Shown piece after piece: positions 1-8,720 of a stretch of DNA of 10,233 nucleotides; within the stretch, counting starts at the first letter, position 1, and every line of letters starts with the position of its first letter. The stretch lies in assembly GCA_002429615.1 (NCBI GenBank), contig DJAN01000065.1, positions 668 to 10,900 of the forward strand, written 5' to 3'. The notes below the pieces were generated by a model, which worked only from the letters and a program-made list of their open reading frames with translations, ran no database searches and was not told where the DNA came from. The translations under genes were made by a program, and so were the position numbers. Source of the stretch: Lysobacteraceae bacterium UBA6001 (GTDB lineage: Bacteria > Pseudomonadota > Gammaproteobacteria > Xanthomonadales > Xanthomonadaceae).

Positions 1-733
1 CGCGCAGGCCGGCCTGCGCGCGTTCTATCGCGACGCGGCGAGCGCGGCGGCGGCGGTATCGCGGGTGATGGCGCAGCCGGTGGTGCCGGCGATGCTGGAG
101 TTCATGGACGCGCATGCGATCGCGCTGCTGCGGCGCAATGGCAGCGATGTGCCGGAGGCCGGCGCGATGCTGCTGATCGAGGCCGATGGCGACGAGGATA
201 CGTTGCCCTATGCCTTGCAGGCGCTGGCTGATGCGGCCGAGGGTGACGGCATGCTGTCGCTGGACGTGGCCGCCGATGGCGTGGCGCGCGATCGGCTGTG
301 GGCGGCACGCAAGGCGCTATCGCCGGCGCTGCGCACGATCAAGCCGGGCAAGATCAACGAGGACGTGGTGGTGCCGGTATCGCGCATTCCGGACCTGGTG
401 GCGGCGATGGAAGCGCTGTCACGCGAGGCGGCGTTGCCGATCGTCTGCTTTGGTCACGCCGGCAACGGCAACCTGCACGTCAACATCATGTATGACGATG
501 GCGATGCGGCCGAGACGGCGCGTGCGCAGGCGGCGATGCCGAAGATATTCGAGACCGTGCTGGCGCTGGGCGGTACGTTGTCGGGTGAGCATGGCATCGG
601 CGTGGCCAAGCGCGATTTCATGACGCAGGCGTTCGATGCGCCCACACTGGCGGCGATGCGGGCGGTGAAGGCAGCGCTGGATCCGGAGGGGATTCTCAAC
701 CCGGGGAAGGTGTTGCCACCGATCAGGGGCTGA
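1..733 (+). CDS. FAD-linked oxidase, GlcD / D-lactate dehydrogenase family (C-terminal part, 5' truncated)
   Basis: The open frame enters from the left edge (first full codon at base 2) and ends with TGA at 731-733, so about 243 residues of the C-terminal half are present and the N-terminal FAD-binding domain lies outside. The visible part matches the FAD-linked oxidase C-terminal domain. It has an MLEFMD segment near 90-110, the substrate/metal-site motif GHAGNGNLHVN near 452-484, GGTLSGEHGIG near 569-601, and the family's closing signature LDPEGILNPGK near 678-710. Known members oxidise 2-hydroxyacids such as glycolate, D-lactate or D-2-hydroxyglutarate and pass electrons to a quinone or cytochrome. 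The substrate cannot be told from this fragment, so no symbol is given. It converges on kdpE and is functionally unrelated to the K+ genes. The internal GTG/ATG at 65-70 is not the real start, because clear family sequence continues upstream of it. Confidence 0.88.
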   Translation, partial: AQAGLRAFYRDAASAAAAVSRVMAQPVVPAMLEFMDAHAIALLRRNGSDVPEAGAMLLIEADGDEDTLPYALQALADAAEGDGMLSLDVAADGVARDRLWAARKALSPALRTIKPGKINEDVVVPVSRIPDLVAAMEALSREAALPIVCFGHAGNGNLHVNIMYDDGDAAETARAQAAMPKIFETVLALGGTLSGEHGIGVAKRDFMTQAFDAPTLAAMRAVKAALDPEGILNPGKVLPPIRG

Positions 734-738
734 GGGCT

Positions 739-830
739 GTCGGGGCTGAAGCCCCTCCTACAAGGGTGCCCAGGCCCGCCCCCGCATGGAAGCATGCCTG
801 CTCCCTTGTAGGAGCGGCTTCAGCCGCGAC
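739..830. repeat. Inverted pair of GTAG-headed REP palindromes (REPIN-like)
   Basis: Two copies of a 23-base REP sequence face each other. The left copy (739-761) is on the minus strand, with its GTAG head at 761-758. The right copy (808-830) is on the plus strand, with GTAG at 808-811. Including flanks, 739-766 and 803-830 are inverted repeats matching at 26 of 28 bases, separated by 36 bases. Each copy has its own hairpin: GGGGCTGAAGCCCC at 742-755 and GCGGCTTCAGCCGC at 814-827. The two mismatches between copies fall on paired stem positions, so both stems stay fully paired. GTAG-headed REPs mobilised by RAYT transposases are known from Stenotrophomonas and relatives; no RAYT gene is in the window. 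The position between two convergent genes is typical and may help end transcription on both sides. Confidence 0.85.
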
Positions 831-836
831 GAAGCG

Positions 837-854
837 CCGCGATATCCCTCGCGG
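837..854 (-). terminator. Small GC-rich dyad after kdpE, possible weak terminator
   Basis: CCGCGA (837-842) and TCGCGG (849-854) form a 6-bp stem around a 6-base loop, starting 9 bases past the kdpE stop codon. No T-run follows on either strand, so it is not a canonical intrinsic terminator. It could contribute to 3'-end formation with the adjoining REP hairpins or could be chance in such GC-rich DNA. Confidence 0.25.
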
Positions 855-862
855 TGACTGCC

Positions 863-1579
863 CTACCCGCGCCCCTGCCCGATGAACCGCAACCCCACTC
901 CCGGCTCGGTCACGATATAGCGCGGGGCGGCCGCGTCGTCATGCAGCTTCTGCCGCAGCTTGCCGACCAGGATCCGCAGGTAATGCGTGTCCTCCTCATG
1001 CGTCGGCCCCCACAGCTCGCGCAGCAGCTGCGGCTGCGTCACCACGCGCCCGGCATGCCGCAGCAGCAGGGCCAGCAGCGCGTACTCCTTGCGACTCAGG
1101 CCCGCCGGCTCGCCGTCCAGCGTCACCTCGCGCAGCGCGAGGTTCACGTGCAGACGGCCATCGTCGAACACGATCTCCTCCGGCGTCGCCCCGCCGGACT
1201 GGCGCAGCAGCACGCGGATGCGCGCCATCAGTTCCTGCACGCCGAACGGCTTGGTCACGTAGTCGTTCGCACCCGCATCCAGCGCGGCGACCTTTTCTGC
1301 CTCGCCAGCGCGCACCGTCAGCATGATCACCGGCACCGCCGACCATTGCCGCAGTTCGCGCAGCACCTCGTGCCCATCGCGATCCGGCAGGCCGAGGTCG
1401 AGCACCACCAGGTCGGCGCCGTGCGTGGCCAGTTCCGCCAATCCCTCGGCGCCGGTGCCGGCCTGCAGCACCCGATACCCCTGCGCGCGCAGGCTGATAT
1501 CCAGGAAGCGACGGATCTGCGGCTCGTCGTCGATGATGAGCACCCGCGGCGGCGGGGCGATGGCGGCGTCTTGGGACAC
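863..1579 (-). CDS. kdpE: KdpE, OmpR-family response regulator of the potassium-uptake operon
   Basis: A cytoplasmic DNA-binding response regulator of 238 residues; E. coli KdpE has 225. The receiver domain (about 11-125) shows the acidic pair D17-D18, the phosphoacceptor D61 in VVLDLGLPD, T88 and K110 (TKPFG). RQWSAVPVIMLT is close to the E. coli sequence. The C-terminal winged helix (about 140-234) carries RVVTQPQLLRELWGP, HYLRI and a closing EPGVGLRF. Phosphorylated by KdpD, it should activate kdp transcription. The chosen GTG start at 1579-1577 lies 15 bases after the kdpD stop; an in-frame stop just upstream rules out a longer protein, and the homology begins at residue 11. No strong ribosome binding site precedes it, so translation may depend on coupling to kdpD. 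The stop is TAG at 865-863. It is the last gene of the operon. Confidence 0.96.
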   Translation of the reverse strand: MSQDAAIAPPPRVLIIDDEPQIRRFLDISLRAQGYRVLQAGTGAEGLAELATHGADLVVLDLGLPDRDGHEVLRELRQWSAVPVIMLTVRAGEAEKVAALDAGANDYVTKPFGVQELMARIRVLLRQSGGATPEEIVFDDGRLHVNLALREVTLDGEPAGLSRKEYALLALLLRHAGRVVTQPQLLRELWGPTHEEDTHYLRILVGKLRQKLHDDAAAPRYIVTEPGVGLRFIGQGRG

Positions 1580-1594
1580 GGGCGTGGCGGGTTC

Positions 1595-4258
1595 TCAGTC
1601 TGCGGGCGGCCGGGCCGGCCGCGGTGGCGGCTCCAGCAGCGGCAGGGTAATGCGGATGGTGGTGCCGCGGCCATCCGCACCGGCCAGCGCTTCCACGCTG
1701 CCGCCGTGCGCGCCGATCATGCCCTGGCAGATGGTCAGCCCCAGGCCGGTGCCATGGCGGCCACGGTCGCCACGCTCGACGCTGTAGAACATATCGAAGA
1801 TGCGCGCACGCTCATCTTCGGGAATACCCGGCCCCCGATCGCTGATGTCGATGCGCAGCGCGCCGTCGTGCAGCGCCGCCGTCACCCGCACCGCCTCTCC
1901 CGGCGGCGAGAACTTGGCCGCGTTCTCCAGGACGTTGAAGATCGCCTGCTCGACCAGCGCCGGATGCACCCAGATCGGCGCCAGCTCGGGCGCGATATGC
2001 AGGTCCAGCTTCACCTCCGGCTGGTAGCGCTGCAGGCGCCGCGCAGCCGAGCCGATCAACTCGTCCACGCCGATCCAGTCGCGGTTGAGGCTCAGCCCGG
2101 CATGGCCGAGGCGGGTCATGTCGAGCAGGTTCTGGATGTAGCGGTCCAGGCGCTCGCCTTCCAGCTGGATGGTGTCGAGCAGGCTGCGCCGGTCCTGCGC
2201 GTCCATCGCCTCGCCGTAGCTGGCCAGGCTGGAGGCCGAGCCGATCATCGAGGCCAGCGGCGAGCGCAGGTCGTGCGACACCGACGACAGCAGCGCCGAG
2301 CGCAGGCGTTCGGTTTCGCCGCTGACGCGCGCGCTCTGCAGGTCGGCGACCAGCCGCGTGCGCAGCGCGGCCTGGCCGATGTCCTCCACCATCGCCTCGG
2401 CCAGCCGCCGCTGTTCCAGCGCCGGGCGCTGCACCGAGGCATCGAAGCGCAGTGCGACCACGCCGAGCGTGCCGCGTTCGTGCTGCACCGGCAGGCACCA
2501 CCAGTCGGCGCCGGCCAGCGTGTCGGTGAAGCGGCCGGCGGGCTGGCCGTGCCGCTGCGCCCAGTCGGCGGCGCTGCGGTCCAGCGCGGAGAGCGTCACG
2601 CTGCTCTCGCTTTCGCGCTTGTCCAGGCGCAGCCACGCATCCACGCCGAGCGCGGTGGCCAGCGCACGCCGGCCCGCTTCCACCACCTCGCCCAGGTCCG
2701 CCGCGGTGCTCAGTTGGCGGCCGAGCGCCTGCAGCGCATTGGCATGCGTGTTGGCTGCGCGCAACGCCAGCACCTGCATGCGCAGGCGCGAGGCCAGCCG
2801 CCCGGCGACCAGCGCGGCGATCAGGAACAGGATCACCGTCACCACGCCCTGGCGGGCACTGATGTTGAAGGTGAAGCGCGGCTCGATGAAGAAGAAGTTG
2901 TAGGCCAGGAAGCTCAGCAGCGCCGCCAGCACCGCGGCCACCATGCGCGTGCGCGAGGCCACCAGCACCACGGCGACGATGAACACCATCGACAGGTCGT
3001 CGATGTCGGTCCAGCGCTGCAGCAACCAGGCCACGCCAACGGCCGCCGCCGCGGTGACCAGCGCGTAGGCCAGGTCGTAGCGGCGCAGCCAGCGCATCGG
3101 CTGGCGCGATTGCCGGCGCGAACGCGCGCGCGCATCGGCGGAGCTGACGATGACCAGTTCGTAGTGCGCGCCGCGCTGGAGCAGCCGCTGCGTGAGCGTC
3201 CGGTTGAACATCCGCGCCAGCGGGCGCTCACGCGTGCGACCCAGCACCAGCGTCGAGGTGCCGCTCTGCGCGGCGAAATCGAGCAGCGCATCGGCGATGT
3301 TGCTCCCGTGCAGCAGTGCGGTGTCGCCGCCCAACCGGCGCGCGAGCGCGAAGGCACGGTCGATCTCCAGCTGCCAGGCGGCATCCATGACGGTGCGGGT
3401 CTGCACCGTCACCACTGTCCACGGCGCGTCGCGGCGCTCGGACAGGCGCCGTGCGACGCGCACGAGGTAATCGGAACTGCCGCGCCCGTCGATGGCGACG
3501 ACCACGCGCCGACGCAAGGCGGCGGTGCCCGGCAGGCCGCGCGCGGTCTGCGCGTCGCGCAGGTCGCTGTCGACGCGGTCGGCGGCGGTCTGCATCGCCA
3601 GTTCGCGCAGCGCGGTGAGGTTGGAAGGCGAGAAGAACGCCTGCAGCGCCTGCGTGGCCTGCTCGGGCAGATAGACCTTGCCCTGCTGCAGGCGCTCGAT
3701 CAGTTCGCGTGGCGGCAGGTCCACCAGCACGATATCGCGCAGGCGGTCGAATACCGCATCGGGCACGGTCTCGGAGACACGCACGCCGGTGATGCGCAGC
3801 ACGACGTCGTTGAGGCTTTCCAGGTGCTGGATGTTGACCGTGGTGAAGACGTCGATGCCGGCGTCGAGCAGTTCGATCACATCCTGCCAGCGCCGCTCGT
3901 GGCGGCTGCCGGGTGCATTGCGATGCGCGAGCTCGTCGACCAGCGCCAGCTGCGGGCGGCGTGCGATCAGCGCATCGAGGTCCAGCTCCTCCAGCGTGCG
4001 GCCACGGTAGTCGATGCGCTGGCGCGGCAGCACGGGCAGGCCGTCGAGCAGTGCGGCGGTTTCGCTGCGCCCATGCGTCTCGACGATGCCGGCCACCACG
4101 TCCACGCCCTGCCGCAGGCGCTCGCGCGCCCGCGACAGCATCGCGTAGGTCTTGCCCACGCCGGGCGCGGCACCGAGGAACACGGTGAGCCGGCCACCGT
4201 GTTCTCGTTGCAGTTGGCCGATGAGGGCATCGGCCTGTTGCGTGCGTGCGTCGCTCAT
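1595..4258 (-). CDS. kdpD: KdpD, K+-responsive sensor histidine kinase
   Basis: An inner-membrane sensor kinase of 887 residues, close to E. coli KdpD (894). The N-terminal KdpD domain has a Walker A motif GAAPGVGKT at 29-37, ETHGR at 60-64, a Walker B-like LALVDELAH at 104-112 and DVFTTVNIQHLESLND at 136-151. A universal-stress-protein-like domain covers about 248-372. Four membrane segments lie near 395-413, 421-436, 439-457 and 471-488, followed by a GAF-like region (about 505-635). The kinase core has phosphoacceptor H662 in SSVSHDLRSP, N-box N779, DRGPGIP at 807-813 and GTGLGL at 836-841. It ends in a proline-rich tail. All catalytic motifs are present, so both kinase and phosphatase activity toward KdpE are expected. 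The ATG at 4258-4256 fits the homology start. A 46-base gap separates it from kdpC, with no clear ribosome binding site. Confidence 0.97.
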   Translation of the reverse strand: MSDARTQQADALIGQLQREHGGRLTVFLGAAPGVGKTYAMLSRARERLRQGVDVVAGIVETHGRSETAALLDGLPVLPRQRIDYRGRTLEELDLDALIARRPQLALVDELAHRNAPGSRHERRWQDVIELLDAGIDVFTTVNIQHLESLNDVVLRITGVRVSETVPDAVFDRLRDIVLVDLPPRELIERLQQGKVYLPEQATQALQAFFSPSNLTALRELAMQTAADRVDSDLRDAQTARGLPGTAALRRRVVVAIDGRGSSDYLVRVARRLSERRDAPWTVVTVQTRTVMDAAWQLEIDRAFALARRLGGDTALLHGSNIADALLDFAAQSGTSTLVLGRTRERPLARMFNRTLTQRLLQRGAHYELVIVSSADARARSRRQSRQPMRWLRRYDLAYALVTAAAAVGVAWLLQRWTDIDDLSMVFIVAVVLVASRTRMVAAVLAALLSFLAYNFFFIEPRFTFNISARQGVVTVILFLIAALVAGRLASRLRMQVLALRAANTHANALQALGRQLSTAADLGEVVEAGRRALATALGVDAWLRLDKRESESSVTLSALDRSAADWAQRHGQPAGRFTDTLAGADWWCLPVQHERGTLGVVALRFDASVQRPALEQRRLAEAMVEDIGQAALRTRLVADLQSARVSGETERLRSALLSSVSHDLRSPLASMIGSASSLASYGEAMDAQDRRSLLDTIQLEGERLDRYIQNLLDMTRLGHAGLSLNRDWIGVDELIGSAARRLQRYQPEVKLDLHIAPELAPIWVHPALVEQAIFNVLENAAKFSPPGEAVRVTAALHDGALRIDISDRGPGIPEDERARIFDMFYSVERGDRGRHGTGLGLTICQGMIGAHGGSVEALAGADGRGTTIRITLPLLEPPPRPARPPAD

Positions 4259-4304
4259 GCCGGCGATTGTGGCCCAGGCCAGGTGACGCCGGCGAGCGAG
4301 GTGC

Positions 4305-4916
4305 TCATCGCAGCTGGTCCAGCGCCAGGTTGAGCTGCAGGACGTTCACCCGCGGCTCGCCGAACACGCCGTACTGGCGTGGCTGCACCTGCTGGCTCAG
4401 CAGTTCGGCCACGCGCGCCTCAGGCAGGCCACGGGCGGCCGCGACGCGGCGCACCTGCAGTTCGGCCGAGGCCGGCGTGATGTCCGGGTCCAGGCCGCTG
4501 CCAGACTGGGTCAGCAGGTCGGACGGCACCTGCGCCGGGTCGATGCCGTCGCGCGCGGCGACCGCGGCCCGCGTTTCCTCGATGCGCTTGAGCAGGTCCG
4601 GGTTGGAACGCGCCTGGTTGCTGCCGGCGGCCGACATCGGGTCGTACTTGGCGGCCGAAGGGCGCGGCTGGAAGTAGCGCGCGTCGCTGAAGGGCTGGGC
4701 GACCAGGGCTGAACCGACCACGCGGTCGCCGTCCTGGATCAGCGAACCGGCCGCTTGTGCCGGGAACGCGGCACCGGCGACGAGCGTGCCGGCCACCGAG
4801 TAGGCAAAGCCGAAGCCAATCAGGGTGACCAGCGCCAGCGCGAGCGAGCCGCGCCATGCGCCGCCGTCATGCAACGCGGTGTCGGTGGAACGGGAATGGG
4901 AAGTGGCTTTTTCCAT
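4305..4916 (-). CDS. kdpC: KdpC, small subunit of the K+-transporting ATPase
   Basis: A 203-residue subunit with a single membrane helix that stabilises the KdpFABC complex and raises its ATP affinity. A membrane segment at about 24-48 is followed by a soluble domain with the family's conserved stretches: GSLI at 57-60, RPSA at 85-88, SGSGLDPDITPASA at 138-151 and GEPRVNVLQLNLALD at 186-200. About 20 polar residues precede the helix, more than in E. coli KdpC (190 aa); the function of this extension is unknown. The ATG at 4916-4914 is preceded by GAGGA at 4928-4924 with 7-base spacing. The kdpB stop overlaps that site, so translation is probably coupled to kdpB. Confidence 0.95.
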   Translation of the reverse strand: MEKATSHSRSTDTALHDGGAWRGSLALALVTLIGFGFAYSVAGTLVAGAAFPAQAAGSLIQDGDRVVGSALVAQPFSDARYFQPRPSAAKYDPMSAAGSNQARSNPDLLKRIEETRAAVAARDGIDPAQVPSDLLTQSGSGLDPDITPASAELQVRRVAAARGLPEARVAELLSQQVQPRQYGVFGEPRVNVLQLNLALDQLR

Positions 4917-4923
4917 GATGGAA

Positions 4924-4931
4924 TCCTCAGA
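4924..4931 (-). promoter_or_regulatory. kdpC ribosome binding site overlapping the kdpB stop
   Basis: On the minus strand the octamer TCTGAGGA contains the kdpB stop TGA (4929-4927) and the kdpC Shine-Dalgarno GAGGA (4928-4924), 7 bases before the ATG. The same octamer recurs at the porin/kdpF and kdpF/kdpA junctions. Confidence 0.8.
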
Positions 4932-6975
4932 TACCGACCATGGCGGCGATCGCCATGTCGATCAGCTTGATGCCGGCGAACGGCAGCAGCACGCCGCCCA
5001 CGCCGTAGACGAGCATGTTCCGACGCAGCAGCGTGGTCGCGCCGGCGGGCTTGAAGCGCACGCCGCGCAGCGCCAGCGGGATCAGCGCCGGGATGATGAT
5101 GGCGTTGAACACCAGCGCGGCCAGCACCGCGTTGCGCGGGCTCGACAGCTGCATGACGTTGAGCGCGGCCATCGACGGGATCGCCGCGGCGAACAGCGCC
5201 GGCAGGATCGCGAAGTACTTCGACACGTCATTGGCCAGCGAGAACGTGGTCAGCGCGCCGCGGGTGATCAGCTGCTGCTTGCCCACCTCCACCACCGCCA
5301 GCAGCTTGGCCGGGTCGCTGTCCAGGTCGACCATGTTGCCGGCCTCCTTGGCCGCCTGCGTGCCGGAGTTCATCGCCAGGCCCACATCGGCCTGTGCCAG
5401 CGCCGGGGCGTCGTTGGTGCCGTCGCCGACCATCGCGACCAGCCGCCCGCCGGCCTGCTCGGCCCGGATGCGCGCGAGCTTGTCTTCCGGGCGGGCCTGG
5501 GCGATGTAGTCATCCACGCCGGCCTCGGCGGCGATGGCCGCGGCGGTGAGCGGGTTGTCGCCGGTGATCATCACCGTCTTGATGCCCATCGCACGCAGGC
5601 GGGCGAACTTCTCCTTGATGCCGTGCTTGACCACGTCCGACAGCTCGACCACGCCCAGCGCGTGGCGACCTTCGGCCACCACCAGCGGGGTGGCACCGCC
5701 ACGCGCGACTTCCTCGATGCGCCCGGCCAGCTCGGGGCTGACGAGGCCGCCGTTGCCCTGCACCCAAGCCCCGATGGAATCCCCGGCGCCCTTGCGGATC
5801 TGCCGGCCATCCACGTCCACGCCGGACATGCGGGTCTGCGCGGTGAAGGCGATGAAGTGCGCGTTTGCTGGCTCAACCGCCGCCGCGCCCTGCTCGCGCG
5901 CCAGACGCACGATCGACTTGCCTTCCGGCGTCGGATCGGCGAGCGAGGCGAGCATGGCCGCGTCACGCAGCTGCGCACGGTCGATACCGGCCAGCGGGTG
6001 GAACGCGGTGGCCTGGCGGTCACCGTGAGTGATGGTGCCGGTCTTGTCGAGCAGCAGCACGTCGACGTCGCCGGCCACTTCCACCGCCTTGCCCGACTTG
6101 GCCAGCACGTTGGCGGCCAGCGCGCGGTTCATGCCGGCGATGCCGATGGCCGGCAACAGGCCACCGATGGTGGTCGGGATCAGGCACACCAGCAGCGCGA
6201 TCAGCAGCATCGGATCGAGCTTCACGCCGACGAACCCGGCGATCGCCGGCAGCGTGGCCACCACGATCAGGAACGTCAGCGTCATCGCCGCCAGCAGCAG
6301 CGTCAGCGCGATCTCGTTCGGCGTCTTCTGGCGGTTGGCACCTTCGACCAGCGCGATCATGCGATCCAGGAAGCTGTGGCCCGGCTCGGCGGTGACCTTG
6401 AAGATGATCTCGTCGGACAGCACGCGGGTGCCGCCGATGACACCACTGCGGTCGGTGCCGGCCTCGCGCAGCACCGGGGCCGATTCGCCGGTCACCGCCG
6501 CTTCGTTGATGGTGGCCACACCGCGCACGATCTCGCCGTCGGCGGGAATGAACTCGCCTTCGGAGACGATCACATGGTCGCCCGGGCGCAGTTCGGCGGC
6601 CGGCACGCGGGTCTCGCGGCCACCGAGGTCGCTGTCCACGCGGCGTGCGACCAGGTCCTTGCGGGCGCGGCGCAGCGAAGCGGCCTGGCCGCGGCCACGG
6701 GCTTCGGCGACGGCTTCGGCGAAATTGCCGAACAGCACGGTGACGAACAGGATCGCGGTCACCGTCCAGCCGAAGCCGGCCGACGCGTAGCCGGTGAGGG
6801 TGATGAGGGCCGACAGCAAGGTGCCGACCATCACCACCGCCATCACCGGGCTATGCCACAGGTGGCGCGGGGAGAGTTTGAGGAAGGCATCGCGCGTGGC
6901 CGAACGCAGCGTGGCGGCGTCGAACAACGCGACCTCGGTGCGCTGGCGCTTTTCGATTGAGGGAAGGGTGCTCAT
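4927..6975 (-). CDS. kdpB: KdpB, P-type ATPase catalytic subunit for K+ uptake
   Basis: A 682-residue catalytic subunit, the same length as E. coli KdpB. It hydrolyses ATP through a phospho-aspartate intermediate to drive K+ import through KdpA. Motifs in order: actuator TGES at 162-165 (S165 corresponds to the inhibitory phosphoserine S162 of E. coli), [16 protein letters not shown] in the core membrane helix at 266-281, catalytic D310 in DKTGT, nucleotide-binding FTAQTRMSG at 377-385 with K395, TGDN at 471-474, GDGTNDAP at 517-524, and D583/K586 in the M5 helix segment NDVSKYF. Nothing essential is missing. The open frame extends back to 7233, but the ATG at 6975-6973 is chosen: homology starts there and the upstream extension is antisense-like sequence within kdpA. 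Eleven bases separate it from the kdpA stop, with a moderate AGAGA-type ribosome binding site. Confidence 0.98.
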   Translation of the reverse strand: MSTLPSIEKRQRTEVALFDAATLRSATRDAFLKLSPRHLWHSPVMAVVMVGTLLSALITLTGYASAGFGWTVTAILFVTVLFGNFAEAVAEARGRGQAASLRRARKDLVARRVDSDLGGRETRVPAAELRPGDHVIVSEGEFIPADGEIVRGVATINEAAVTGESAPVLREAGTDRSGVIGGTRVLSDEIIFKVTAEPGHSFLDRMIALVEGANRQKTPNEIALTLLLAAMTLTFLIVVATLPAIAGFVGVKLDPMLLIALLVCLIPTTIGGLLPAIGIAGMNRALAANVLAKSGKAVEVAGDVDVLLLDKTGTITHGDRQATAFHPLAGIDRAQLRDAAMLASLADPTPEGKSIVRLAREQGAAAVEPANAHFIAFTAQTRMSGVDVDGRQIRKGAGDSIGAWVQGNGGLVSPELAGRIEEVARGGATPLVVAEGRHALGVVELSDVVKHGIKEKFARLRAMGIKTVMITGDNPLTAAAIAAEAGVDDYIAQARPEDKLARIRAEQAGGRLVAMVGDGTNDAPALAQADVGLAMNSGTQAAKEAGNMVDLDSDPAKLLAVVEVGKQQLITRGALTTFSLANDVSKYFAILPALFAAAIPSMAALNVMQLSSPRNAVLAALVFNAIIIPALIPLALRGVRFKPAGATTLLRRNMLVYGVGGVLLPFAGIKLIDMAIAAMVGI

Positions 6976-6986
6976 GGGGTTTCTCT

Positions 6987-8705
6987 TCAGGACGCGGCCA
7001 GGGTCAAGTGCTCGGCGATCGGGCCCAGCACCAGCGCGGGCATGAACTGCAGCACGGTGAGGACGAGCACGACGGCGACCAGGGTCAGGGCGAAAGTGGG
7101 CGTTTCGATGCGCAGGCTGCCGCCCGACTCCGGCGCCTGGCGCTTGGCGGCCATGCGCGCGGCGACGACCAGCGGCACGATCAGCGCCGGGAAGCGGCCC
7201 AGCACCAGTACCAGCGCGCAGGTCAGGTTCCACCAGTAAGTGCCATCACCCAGGCCTTCGAAGCCGGAACCGTTGTTGGCGAAGGCCGAGGTGAACTCGT
7301 AGAACACCTGGCTGATGCCATGGAAGCCCGGGTTGGAATTGCCGGTGAACTGCGGCAGCGCCAGCGTGACGGCGGTGAAGCCGAGCAGCACCAGCGGCTG
7401 CAGCAGGATCAGCAGCGCCAGCAGGCGTACTTCGCCCGCTTCGATCTTGCGACCGAACAGCTCCGGCGTGCGGCCGGTCATCAGGCCGGCGAGGAACACG
7501 CTCAACAGCAGATAGACGAGGAACTGCTGCAGGCCGCAGCCGACACCGCCCCAGATCGCGTTGACCAGCATGTTGACCAGCGCCACGCCACCGGTGAGCG
7601 GCGCCAGCGAGTCATGCATAGCGTTGACCGAGCCGTTGTTCACCTGCGTGGTGATCGAAGACCACAGCGCGGAATTGTCCACGCCCAAGCGCACTTCCTT
7701 GCCTTCCATCAGCGCGGGACTGGCGGTGGTGGCCGAATGGCCTTCGGACCACATCGAGGCGCCGGTGGACAGCACCGACATCAGCAGCATGCTGCCGAAG
7801 ATCAGCGCGGTGAAGCGACGACGGCCGGTGAAGGCACCCACCATGAACACCACGCTGATCGGGATCAGCACGATGGCCAGCATCTCCAGGAAGTTCGACA
7901 GCGGCGTGGGGTTTTCCAGCGGCACGGCGCTGTTCGGGCCATACCAGCCGCCACCATTGGAGCCCAGCTGCTTGACCGCGACCATGGCCGCGACCGGGCC
8001 GACCGGGATCTTCTGCTCGGCCATGCCAGCACTGGCATCGACTGGCGTCACCGTGGGACCGGAGGCAAAGGTGGACGGCACGCCCTGCGAGGCGAGCAGC
8101 AGGGTCCACACCAGGCACAGCGGCAGCAGGAAGCGCACCGTGGGGCGGACCACATCGGCCCAGTAGTTGCCAACGTCAACGGCGTTGGCAACTACCGTAG
8201 GAGCGGCTTCAGCCGCGACAGCGGGCGCCTTGCGCCCGCCCATCAATCCACGCAGCGTAGCCACGACGAGCGCCAGGCCCATCATCGGCGACACCACCTG
8301 CAGGCCGACGATGCCGGTCATCTGCGCCAGGTAGGACAGCTGCGCCTGGCCGGAGTAATGCTGCTGATTGGTATTGGTCAGGAACGAGATCGCGGTATGC
8401 AGCGCGGTGTCCCAGCGCAGGTTCGGCACGTGGTCCGGGTTGAGCGGCAACACGCCCTGGGTCATGAAGACGACCCACACCAGCACGGCGACGACGAGAT
8501 TGCTCGCCAGGAACGCCAGCGCATAGCCGCGCCAGCTCATGCCACGCTCCGGGCGGGCGCCCAGCAGCGCGTAGATCGGCTTTTCGATCAGGCCGAACAC
8601 GGCATCGCCGCGCATCGGCGCGCCGCGCATGACACGCGCCAGGTACAGGCCCAGCGGCCAGCCGAGCGCGATGGCGACGGCGAAGAGAAGGAAGGTTTCG
8701 GTCAT
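6987..8705 (-). CDS. kdpA: KdpA, K+-selective channel-like subunit, with a REP-encoded loop insertion
   Basis: A 572-residue membrane protein related to K+ channels, binding and translocating K+. Its four selectivity loops are visible: [10 protein letters not shown] (110-119), GSNGGGWYG (248-256), [15 protein letters not shown] (352-366) and [12 protein letters not shown] (471-482). It also has [12 protein letters not shown] (411-422) and the closing [12 protein letters not shown] (556-567). Compared with E. coli KdpA (557 aa, from memory), about 16 extra residues lie between GGRK (156-159) and VGNYWAD (178-184), in the cytoplasmic loop after the first channel-like repeat. V163-T170 are encoded by a REP palindrome and V171-Y181 by an adjoining inverted repeat. 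The frame is intact and the rest looks normal, so the protein is probably functional. The ATG at 8705-8703 has GAGGA 7 bases upstream (8717-8713), overlapping the kdpF stop. Confidence 0.97.
   Translation of the reverse strand: MTETFLLFAVAIALGWPLGLYLARVMRGAPMRGDAVFGLIEKPIYALLGARPERGMSWRGYALAFLASNLVVAVLVWVVFMTQGVLPLNPDHVPNLRWDTALHTAISFLTNTNQQHYSGQAQLSYLAQMTGIVGLQVVSPMMGLALVVATLRGLMGGRKAPAVAAEAAPTVVANAVDVGNYWADVVRPTVRFLLPLCLVWTLLLASQGVPSTFASGPTVTPVDASAGMAEQKIPVGPVAAMVAVKQLGSNGGGWYGPNSAVPLENPTPLSNFLEMLAIVLIPISVVFMVGAFTGRRRFTALIFGSMLLMSVLSTGASMWSEGHSATTASPALMEGKEVRLGVDNSALWSSITTQVNNGSVNAMHDSLAPLTGGVALVNMLVNAIWGGVGCGLQQFLVYLLLSVFLAGLMTGRTPELFGRKIEAGEVRLLALLILLQPLVLLGFTAVTLALPQFTGNSNPGFHGISQVFYEFTSAFANNGSGFEGLGDGTYWWNLTCALVLVLGRFPALIVPLVVAARMAAKRQAPESGGSLRIETPTFALTLVAVVLVLTVLQFMPALVLGPIAEHLTLAAS
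8163..8195. repeat. Perfect 13-bp inverted repeat inside kdpA
   Basis: The left arm GTAGTTGCCAACG (8163-8175) and right arm CGTTGGCAACTAC (8183-8195) are exact reverse complements around a 7-base spacer. The left arm encodes the conserved VGNY of KdpA (178-181). The right arm lies next to the REP copy that starts at 8197 and encodes residues found only in the lengthened loop. The two elements abut with one base between them. This suggests that the right arm arose with, or after, the REP insertion as an inverted copy of native kdpA sequence. Confidence 0.8.
8197..8219 (+). repeat. GTAG-headed REP palindrome within the kdpA coding sequence
   Basis: This 23-base copy is identical to the intergenic REP at 808-830: GTAG head at 8197-8200, hairpin GCGGCTTCAGCCGC at 8203-8216, then GAC. 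It lies antisense within kdpA and is read in the frame giving VAAEAAPT (KdpA 163-170), which contains no stop codon. No second inverted REP partner is seen nearby. Confidence 0.9.
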
Positions 8706-8712
8706 GGCGAGG

Positions 8713-8720
8713 TCCTCAGA
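8713..8720 (-). promoter_or_regulatory. kdpA ribosome binding site overlapping the kdpF stop
   Basis: The minus-strand octamer TCTGAGGA holds the kdpF stop TGA (8718-8716) and the kdpA Shine-Dalgarno GAGGA (8717-8713), 7 bases before the kdpA ATG. It supports both the kdpA start and translational coupling. Confidence 0.8.

Noticed and set aside
3430..3530. A c-di-AMP binding motif in the KdpD stress-protein-like domain
   Set aside because: SSDYLVRVARRL followed by W280 only loosely resembles the motif of Gram-positive KdpD; the spacing to Trp does not match, and it is closer to the E. coli type.
854..4333. A 1159-codon plus-strand open frame across the kdpE-kdpD region
   Set aside because: It is antisense to two proteins with complete catalytic motifs. 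Its product is a low-complexity Arg/Gln/His/Ala mixture without recognisable domains, as expected opposite GC-rich codons that rarely create stops.
6976..7233. Upstream extension of the kdpB frame by 86 codons
   Set aside because: It lies within kdpA, reads as Arg/Gly/Ala-rich shadow sequence, and KdpB homology starts at the ATG at 6975 with the family length of 682 residues.
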